Assembly (NCBI GenBank): GCA_016714985.1 | Contig: JADKBS010000005.1 | Coordinates: 304,501-368,500, forward strand | Source: Saprospiraceae bacterium | GTDB lineage: Bacteria; Bacteroidota; Bacteroidia; Chitinophagales; Saprospiraceae | Direction of reading: 5' to 3' | DNA: 64,000 nt | Part shown: positions 53,322 through 61,695 of the stretch, in pieces | How positions within the stretch are numbered: the stretch's first letter is position 1 | Layout: every line of letters begins with the position of its first letter | The notes under the pieces: generated by a model | What the model saw: only the letters and a program-made list of their open reading frames with translations | What the model was told of the DNA's origin: nothing | The model's database searches: none | Program-made: the position numbers and the translations under genes

Positions 53322-56300
53322 ATGAAAAAAGACTGGTTACTCTCGTTCTTATTTTGGCAGTTGTGCTAAAAATAGCGGCACAGTACAATGTGCCACCTTG
53401 CCCCGCACCGGGATTTTCCCACACAGATGCCCCAATTATTGACTGCTGTTTGGACGGCTACCATTTTACCACATCGGCAATCGGGGGGCTGGCGTTGCCG
53501 CCCGGATTTTGTGGCGACGTGGACAATTCCCAATGGCTGGCTTATCAGGCTCCTCCCCGCCAAACGGGCATCGTCATTGGAATTGATGTTGAAAATTGCA
53601 GCAATTTGCCGGGTTCGCAGGGCATACAAATGCAGGTATTTGAAATTGGGAGTTCCTGCAATATTTTCAGCCTGACGCCTGTTTCCAACTGTGTCGAAAC
53701 TTCGGGTTCAGATTCGGTCATCATCAATAACATGACCCCCGGCCATGTATATTATATTTTTATTGATGGCTATTACGGGGATATTTGCGAATACTCACTA
53801 CATGTTTTAAGGGAAATCAACTGCCCTGGGCCGCAGCCCACCCTTAGTGGCCCAAACTTTGTGGCACCCAATCAGACTTACACCTATTCCATCAGTTATA
53901 CGCCTGATAATTGCCCCACGTATGAGCCTAACAACCCCTGCGGCAATGTAAAACAGGACACAGTTACCTGTATTTCTCAGTGCAGCAGCGGTCAAACTGG
54001 TTTTACTTATAACTGGACTGGCCCGCCCGGTTCAAGTGTCACGATGGCGCCAGATGGGCTTAGTGCCAGTATTACGATGGGCTTTGAAAGCGGTTTCGTA
54101 AGGGTCGAAATAACTGGACCGTGTTACCACCGTGTTTTGGAACTGGATGTTTATGTATGTAATGATGATTTTACCAATGTAAGCATTACAATTTGCGAAG
54201 GTAGTTGCGTTACTCCTTATTCTGACACCTATTGCTCGGCAGGTGTTTTTACAGAATATGAACCAATGCCAAATGGTTGTTATATCATACATGCTATAAA
54301 TATCATTGTAAACCCACAGCCCCAACAACCAGTAATCATTGGGCCAAACATAGTATGCGACGACAGCCCCATAACCCTGCAAGTGAGCAACAGTTCTCCA
54401 GCTTCAAGCTATTTCTGGACTGTTCCTGGGGGAACAAGTTTCACCGGAGGCAGTACCTCAACGATTGTCACCAATAACACGAATCCAGGCCAGTATTGTG
54501 TTATGGCCGTGAACAACTGCGGGATTTCCACGCCAGTTTGCAGGAACATTACGAACACATTACCTCCGACCAACCTGCCTGCCGTCAGCTTATGCCAAGA
54601 GGAACTACCTTATAATTTTTTTGGGAGCAGCATCATAGCTTCCGACACCTATTCGGTCAACCTTCAAAGCTGGCAGGGTTGCGACAGCATCATTTCTCAA
54701 CAAATCACCGTTTTGCCTCCAGTCAACCTGAACATCACCTCGTCAACTGGCTATGTTTTGCCCATTGGCGGTACCACAACGCTGCAAGTTTCTGGTGGGG
54801 GGGGTGGACAAATCGCATGGAGCACTGGGGAGCAAACGAGTTCGATATCCGTTGACCAGCCGGGTATTTATTCTGCCACGGTTGAAGTTGGCCAATGCAC
54901 ATATTCTGAATACATCACCATCACCCAAGCCAACCCGGTCTGCCCCAATTTCAACCTCCCCGTTGCGCCAGCAGACTCATGCGCCATCGCCCCTTCGTTC
55001 TGCGGCAGTTATTTGAATGGTTTTTGCTCCGCAAACGACGGCTACACCCCCGACGTGCCCGGCAACCTCGCCTCTGTAATCCCCTGCACCATCGAGAACA
55101 ATCAGTGGCTGAAGTTCACTGCCTGCGAAGCAACGGTGAAGCTTGAGTTTGCGGTGAGCAATTGCTTAGCGGCAACGGGCTTGGAGTTCTTCGTCCTGCA
55201 AACCGATGATTGTCAAGTGTTTACAGCCCTTGCTGCTTGCTTCGAAATTGCCAACGGCAACTCGGATACACTCACTGTCGGCAACTTGGCCGTTGGCCAA
55301 ACCTATTACCTGATGGTGGATGGCATCGGCGGTGACATCTGCAATTGGGAAGTGCTATCTGCTATCGGGGTAAGCACGGGCACCGTTTACCAAGAAGAGA
55401 ATACGGAAGGGGAGGTGGTGCCCATTGACCCCGATGATACTGAGGTTTGTGGTGGTGCCACTGTTGAGTTCGGCTTTATTCCCCCCGTTTGCGGCCTTCT
55501 GACCCCAGTACCCTATGATCCCAACAACCCATTGGATAACAACTGCCCACCTGCCTTTCAGCAGTTTTGCACGCCCCATTTCGACACCTGCATCACCATG
55601 CTCCGATACGACACGGTCTGGACGGTGGTGCCCTACGGTTTGGGCGCAAGTTTCGAGAACAACGATAGCATTGGAAGCACGGTCAATATCAATTTCCCAT
55701 CTACAGCGCCAAACAACGAGGATTCCCTGATATTCTATGTGGAGGTTGATTTGGTGCCAGTGGAATTCGACACGTTGGTTTGTTGGAACCCTTGCGTTCA
55801 GGAGGAGTGTTTAACCATACTTCCAGATGATACACCTTGTGGCATCAAGCCCAGAAGGGTGAAGGTCTGTTTCCCAGAAAACAAAACTGAGTATCAGGTA
55901 GTTTGCCCTGGAGAATGTGTATTTTTTCATGGACAATGGTTCTGCGCCCCAGGTACTTACGAGGTCAAGGAACCGGGTAGTTGTGGATGTGAGAACTTAT
56001 ACACCTTGATACTGGATTGGTATTATGAACCGTATCCATTCATAGACCCACCCTTTATTACCTGCTCACCCGATGGTTCCGAGTATTTTGTGAGTATTTA
56101 CGTTGAGGCGTTTGGCTATCATGTCACCATTGACAACCAGCCACTAATAGGGACTACATTCACATCGGGGCCAATTCCATCTGGGCAGGCATATTCTTTT
56201 GCAATAGAAGTATTTGGGGGTTGCCATTATATCTTTGAAACAATTAGTGGTACACACACCTGCCAGCCCTGCATCGGCGGCACCAACAACCTTGGCGCCA

Positions 56301-58468
56301 TAGCACTTTGTCCTGGTAGTTGCTATAACCTGCTTGGCAACAGCTACTGCAACCCCGGCAGCTACAGCGAATTGCTCTACAATCCTGCCACCAACTGTAA
56401 CGAAACATACCAGTTCGAGTTGACGCAAATCGTTGAACCTGCCTTGACGGTTGGAACAGTCAGCCCTTTTTGCGATGCAACGGACCTGTACTACCAAGTC
56501 GGCTTCCCCATTGAATCGGGCACACCGCCTTATATGGTCAATGGCAATGTCATCAGTGGCAGTTTTTACCAATCTGGCCTGATACCCACTGGGCAGCCTT
56601 ATGCCTTCACAGTAACGGACGCTGCCACTTGTACACCGCAACAGGTGGACATCAATGGAACCTATACCTGCAACTGCATCAACAACCCCGGCAGCACCCA
56701 ATACGCCATGCTTTATGCCTGCGACAATAACATGGTCTCCGTGCAGTTCAACAACGATGCAGTGGTTGGCCCTGGCGACCTGTTGGTTTTCATCCTCCAT
56801 ACCGATAATGGTGCATCGCTCGGTCAGGTCGTTGGCATGAACACCACTGGCACTTTCGGCTTCGTGCCGGGCAGCATGGCTTACGGCCAGACCTACCGCA
56901 TCTCGCCCGCCGTTGGCCCCGACATGGGTGGGACAGTGGATATGAACGCCTCCTGCTTCCAGTTTGCAGCTGGCCAGCCAGTTGTTTTCTATGAAAAACC
57001 AGCGACCGAAATCCAACCGCACGACTCGCTGAACTGCTTCAACAACTCCTTGACGATCAATAGTTTGACCCTGCAAGGTAGCGGCGATTATGCCTATGGC
57101 TGGAGCGGCACTGGTAATTTTGTTTCAACGGAACAAAATGCCACTGTCACCCTGCCCGGAGCCTACGCCCTCCTTGTCACCGATAACCTGACGGGTTGCA
57201 CCACCCAAGCAGCCACGGCAGTGGAAGCCGATTACACAACCCCTGATTTCACGCTCACCGATGGCGAAGTCAATTGCCAGCAGGAGTTTGCAACCTTGGA
57301 GGCTGCTTCGCAAATGCCCGGTGTCAGCTATACTTGGACCTTCCCTACTGGCGACCAAATGAATGGGGCTATGATTTCCACCAACGTGCCCGGAAGCTAT
57401 GCAGTGACCGCCCAAGGCACCAACGGCTGCACTTCCGAAGGCACCACCTTCGTCGAGGACAATGGCACCCCGCCAAGCCTTGAAGTGGAAGACGGCGTCG
57501 TCAATTGTGCCCAATCAAATGCAACCCTTGCGGCCTTGTCCAATGACCCGACTGCCGTGTTCACGTGGACTTGGCCTGATGGCTCACAAGCCGTAGGGCC
57601 GACCATCACCGTTGATTTGCCGGGTGTTTACAGCGTGTCAGTGCTGACGCAAAGCGGCTGTTCGGAGGAAGGGGAAGCCGTCGTGTCGCAAGGCCCCGAC
57701 CCCGTGCTTATCGCCTCCCTTGAGGCTACGCCACCTACCTGCTTTGGCTATTCCGATGGCTCCATTCAAATCATGGAGGCGAATGGAGGTCTTGCGCCAA
57801 TTATGTACTCCATCGAAGGGCTTGGGACTGGAATTTCCTACCAAAACTTGCCCGCTGGCAATTACCTCCTCCAAATCGAGGACTTGAACGGCTGCCGTGG
57901 GGATTCCCTTGTCCTACTCACCGAACCGCAAGAGATGACCGTTGACCTTGGCGACGACCGATTCACCAGCCCCGTCACCCCCGTTGAATTGTCGCTACAG
58001 ACCAGCACCACGCCGCAGACCATCGTTTGGACTGGCCCCAATGGGGAGAACTGGCAGGGCGTTACCGTTTTGTCAGTGGCACCGAGGGTTACAGGTCAGT
58101 ACGCGGTCGTTGTTTCCGATGAAAATGGTTGCCAAGCCACCGATGATGTGATGGTCTTTGTCGAAGGTGGTGCCGATGCCTACATGCCCACGGCCTTTTC
58201 GCCCAATGGCGACGGCAAGAACGACCGCTTCACGGTATTTGCCGGAGGCGAGGTGAAGCAAATCGCCCACCTCCAAGTCTTCGACCGTTGGGGCGAAATG
58301 GTATTCGAGGCCCACGACTTCGCCCCCAACGACGACTTGAATCTCGGCTGGGATGGCCGACACAAAGGCCGTGCACTCGACCCTGCACTCTTCGTGGCAA
58401 TGGCCGAAGTGGAGTTCGTGGACGGGACGAAGAAGGTGCTGAAGGGGGAGGTGGTACTGGTGAAATAA
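53322..58468 (+). CDS. giant secreted protein with gliding-motility-type C-terminal domain (start frameshifted)
   Basis: About 1710 residues. The mature protein contains many Cys-rich and PKD/Ig-like beta domains (FVAPNQTYTYSISYTPDNC, PVIIGPNIVCDDSPITL, several NCxxS segments) and SprB-type repeats near the end (PPTCFGYSDGSIQIMEANGG). The final 90 residues are the gliding-motility-associated type B T9SS sorting domain (MPTAFSPNGDGKNDRF, LQVFDRWGEMVFE). The ATG at 53322 begins a perfect signal peptide only if one A is added to the six-A run 53325-53330: the downstream frame reads RLVTLVLILAVVLKIAAQ. Without it the first in-frame ATG is at 53168, inside the preceding gene. So the start is either mutated or misread. 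Confidence 0.85.
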
Positions 58469-58522
58469 GCCCACGATGGCTTTTATTCTCCCGGACAGAT
58501 GTTCTGTTTAGCCAGGAATTGA

Positions 58523-58563
58523 AAACCGATACGACTGTTCAAAGCAATTGTATCGGTTTTCGA
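58523..58563 (+). terminator. terminator-like hairpin after the giant gene
   Basis: A perfect 12 bp stem gaaaaccgatac/gtatcggttttc with a 17-base loop lies 55 bp after the stop at 58468. The T-run is only four bases long and forms part of the stem. Confidence 0.55.
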
Positions 58564-58579
58564 TTCATTGATCATGAAT

Positions 58580-58851
58580 ACCGTAATATTCAAGTTTATT
58601 GCAATGGTATTCAAACCGGATGCCACGGTATCAAAGAATATAACAATTGTATTTTATTTGAATTCAGTGGTATTTAGCGTAAAAACGATGGAATTTTATT
58701 TGATAACGGCTGAATCGGATTCGACAACGATTGTATTCAATCCAGAACAGTCATATCCGATGTAAAAACAATCGTATTTAGTACAAAAACAGTTATAACC
58801 AGTCTTATTACGGTTGCATTCAGCCCAATAACTGTTGTGCCCAATACAAAA
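58580..58851. repeat. degenerate 21 bp tandem repeat array
   Basis: Thirteen consecutive units of 21 bp (one of 20) with consensus close to acRgttgtattcaRtmcaaa. Examples: acaatcgtatttagtacaaa (58768), acggttgcattcagcccaat (58810), acgattgtattcaatccaga (58727). Units differ at 30-50% of positions, but the spacing is constant. The longest open frame through it encodes a heptapeptide pattern (IFKFIAMVFKP, TIVFYLN, TIVFNPE), without a convincing start or ribosome site. It lies in the 672 bp gap after the giant gene. Confidence 0.8.
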
Positions 58852-58862
58852 ACAAGGAATGA

Positions 58863-58990
58863 CCTGAATCCGTGAAGGGTCTTTGTAACTCGTTGATAAT
58901 CAACTCATAGCAAAAAAGAAAGAAACTGTTCTTTAATTGTCATAATAAATTGATTTTCAGCGACTTGTGAAAAACCTTCACGGATTCAGG
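58863..58990. repeat. 16 bp inverted repeat enclosing 96 bp
   Basis: cctgaatccgtgaagg at 58863-58878 and its exact complement at 58975-58990. The enclosed sequence is AT-rich and contains ttgataatcaa, another palindrome. No open frame. Confidence 0.75.
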
Positions 58991-59140
58991 GAATGATTTG
59001 CCCAACAGTTCATTTGTACAAAACCATGTAATGCAAAATATTCCCCACCCGTCAAAACCCGCCTTTCTGGAAAGTTGCCCCTTTTTCATACCGATAGTTA
59101 TTGGAACAGACTTCCTGACAACCGATGCCTATATGTCGCT

Positions 59141-60052
59141 TCATTTTGCGATGATTAATTTACCACTTTCCAAAAGCTTACCCTCGCTTTCCAATTGCCA
59201 AAAATACAGCCCCGCCGCTAGGCCTTCTATGGTTACATCTTCGTTTTGTTTCTCCGTTGAGAATATCACCTGCCTCAAGGTGTGGCCAACTTGGTCGTGG
59301 AGCGACCAAGTTGCATTAATGAATAAAGGCTCAGGCAATGAAACGACGATTCTATCATAGGATGGGTTAGGGAAAACTTGAATGAGCTTCCTATTTGCTG
59401 GAATTTCTTCAATACCGCTTGCAATACAGGAATTGCTGGCTATGTGAATCACGCCAGAAGTAGGTGTCTCATAGCAAAGAAGTTTAACTGTATCGCATGA
59501 TTCGGATACCCAAACGCAATTATCTGGCAGCAGGAGTGGGTTTCTATATAGACCGCCAACCCCTTTCTTAATTTTGTATTTAGTTGCATTCAATATAGAA
59601 GATGGTTGGTCTGAAATGATTCTTAGGTACTGAAACCCTTCAATGTCAACATCTGATGAATCTACAACTACCGTTATAGAGTCGGTATCCCAGTATGATT
59701 GGCATACCTTTATTCTATAATTGTCGCCAGCTTGCATTCCAAAATTGTAAATCATTTGGAAGGTATTGAAATCTGGTTCGTAAAAATAGACTTTATCTCC
59801 TTCTTGATATACATAGTTTTCATCTGAGCAGGATGCGTTGATATTGCAATTTGGGGTTTTAATAAGGGTGCATAATTTACCGCCAATTAGGGAATCCTCA
59901 GTTATTTCTTCTACAAAGTAAAACTCATTTGGGCCATTCGGGCAAGGAACATATTGATAATACCATTTTGCACCCATTGGGGCGAACTGGGGTTGGGCGA
60001 TTAATTGTGCTGAAAACAGGGCCAATTGAATTGCAAGAATTAATTTTTTCAT
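59141..60052 (-). CDS. secreted T9SS-sorted protein of unknown function
   Basis: A 303-residue protein with signal peptide MKKLILAIQLALFSAQLIA. The mature region starts FAPMGAKWYYQY, which is common in T9SS cargo of unknown function, with several Cys (TPNCNINASCS). The last 75 residues form a T9SS type A sorting domain (LIQVFPNPSYDRIVVSLPE ... GLAAGLYFWQLES ... GKLIIAK). It is the downstream member of a run of three minus-strand secreted genes. Confidence 0.82.
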   Translation of the reverse strand: MKKLILAIQLALFSAQLIAQPQFAPMGAKWYYQYVPCPNGPNEFYFVEEITEDSLIGGKLCTLIKTPNCNINASCSDENYVYQEGDKVYFYEPDFNTFQMIYNFGMQAGDNYRIKVCQSYWDTDSITVVVDSSDVDIEGFQYLRIISDQPSSILNATKYKIKKGVGGLYRNPLLLPDNCVWVSESCDTVKLLCYETPTSGVIHIASNSCIASGIEEIPANRKLIQVFPNPSYDRIVVSLPEPLFINATWSLHDQVGHTLRQVIFSTEKQNEDVTIEGLAAGLYFWQLESEGKLLESGKLIIAK

Positions 60053-60099
60053 GGGTTGGAAAAATTTTAAGGATTTAGAAATTGTAAGTTGGTAATTAC

Positions 60100-61647
60100 T
60101 CAGGGTTTTGCGATGATGAATTTTTTGGAAATGACGATGCCATTGCCTTCAATGTACTGCAGCCAATACACCCCCGCCGCCCATTCCCGCACAGGCACGA
60201 TAAAAGTATCCCGTGGCGAATCGCTTTGTAGTTCTTTCGCCACCTTGCCCTTTGCATCCACGATGCGGAAACTGGCCCTTTGCGGCAGTATAGGAGAGCG
60301 AAGCTCAAAATTCAGGAAATCCGAAGTAGGATTAGGATAAATGGCCAGCGTCATCTCCACTTTTTTCTCGGTAGTGGCATTAGGCCCATCGTTGGTGTTG
60401 CAGCCGGGGATTAGGCAGCCGAAAGAGTCAAGTTTCATCAGCCAGCCAAGGTTCTCCAAACCCTCATTTGATTGACCGACAATGACGTAACCTCCATCCG
60501 GTGTAGCTCTCATGTCCACAGGCTCGTAATACCTATCTACGCCCTCGACAAAAGTAAAGTATCTTGCCCATAAGCTGTCGCCATGGTTGGAAACTTTGAA
60601 CACCCAACTGCCATATTTTGGCTCACCAAACGACTTGTCTTCCAACAAGTTGCCACAGGCTACAAAGCCAGCTCTGTCCGTTGCAGTTACCACCTTTGCT
60701 ACTCCCGTGCCACCTGTATGCCTTACCCCTCTCAGTTCCCTTCCCCAGACTTGTTGCTGGTTTTCATTTAACTTGAAAATATAGGAATGCCAACGCAATT
60801 GGCTGACACTCGCATTGATGGAATGTTCAATTCCCTTACCACTTGCTACTACCAGGCCGCCATCAGGCGTTTTCACCATCGAATAAACCCTGTCCCTCAG
60901 CTGCCCCTGTGGTGAGAGGTATTCCCATAATTTGTTGCCAAGACTGTCCACACCAAACACATAAGTACGGCTTATAAAATTTTGAAAAGTTAGGTTGCTG
61001 TTGGTTTGGCTCCCCCCCATTATTATAGAACCATTTGAAGCGTCGAACAATGTTGAAGCAATTTGGTCTGAAATTAATGAACCATAAGTATTCTGTTGAA
61101 TCAGATTGCCAAACTGGTCAACCCAATTCAAATAAATATCTAATTGAACCTCGCCCGAGACAGGAAGATAGGTTCCAGTTAATACAATTTGGTCGCCGAA
61201 TCGGTTAAGGCTTTTGGCCGTAACAAATGTTGAAGCTGGATGATTTGGGCTTGTAAATTCCTTGATGAATTGGGTGTCCCCGTCAGTGGTGTACTTTAAA
61301 ATAAAGACCTTATCAATACTGTCCGTTGCCTCTCCTGCGCAAATCAACGACCCGTCTGAATTAGGCAACAACCCCAGCCCCCAAACAAAATAGTTTTTTG
61401 AAGGCACGACAAGTTTCTTTGTAGATATTGTGTCACCCAACAAATCAAATTTCATAAATACACTTCCCAACACGGTTTGGCCAGTAGCGGTATCAGTAAC
61501 CACGCCCGTGACGTAATAACAGGTATCCGTCGGCAGCACATTGGTCAACTTCAGGTTAGGAAACCCAAAATTGGATTGTACATTGAAGGTCACTTGTGCT
61601 GAAAGCAAAAGCGGTAAAAAGCAAATAATGATTGATAGCTTTTTCAT
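60100..61647 (-). CDS. secreted propeller-like protein with T9SS sorting domain
   Basis: A 515-residue protein with signal peptide MKKLSIIICFLPLLLSAQ. The body consists of repeated propeller blades like those in the gene at 50422 (PDGGYVIVGQSNEGLENLGWLMKLDSFG, GEATDSIDKVFILKYTTDGD, NGSIIMGGSQTNSN). A T9SS type A sorting domain ends it (LAIYPNPTSDFLNFELRSP ... WAAGVYWLQYIEG ... SKKFIIAKP). The genes before and after are on the same strand, with gaps under 50 bp, so this may be an operon of surface proteins. Confidence 0.85.
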   Translation of the reverse strand: MKKLSIIICFLPLLLSAQVTFNVQSNFGFPNLKLTNVLPTDTCYYVTGVVTDTATGQTVLGSVFMKFDLLGDTISTKKLVVPSKNYFVWGLGLLPNSDGSLICAGEATDSIDKVFILKYTTDGDTQFIKEFTSPNHPASTFVTAKSLNRFGDQIVLTGTYLPVSGEVQLDIYLNWVDQFGNLIQQNTYGSLISDQIASTLFDASNGSIIMGGSQTNSNLTFQNFISRTYVFGVDSLGNKLWEYLSPQGQLRDRVYSMVKTPDGGLVVASGKGIEHSINASVSQLRWHSYIFKLNENQQQVWGRELRGVRHTGGTGVAKVVTATDRAGFVACGNLLEDKSFGEPKYGSWVFKVSNHGDSLWARYFTFVEGVDRYYEPVDMRATPDGGYVIVGQSNEGLENLGWLMKLDSFGCLIPGCNTNDGPNATTEKKVEMTLAIYPNPTSDFLNFELRSPILPQRASFRIVDAKGKVAKELQSDSPRDTFIVPVREWAAGVYWLQYIEGNGIVISKKFIIAKP

Positions 61648-61695
61648 CGTAAAAAAGGAGGGAAAGCGGAACGTGCCGCTTTCCCTCTGATTGTT

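Noticed and set aside
56144..57076. 310-codon minus-strand frame inside the giant secreted protein gene
   Set aside because: It is a shadow frame; the sense frame has clear domains continuing on both sides.
58568..58765. Small open frame over the 21 bp array
   Set aside because: It has no convincing ribosome site, and its frame only reflects the 21 bp period being a multiple of three.
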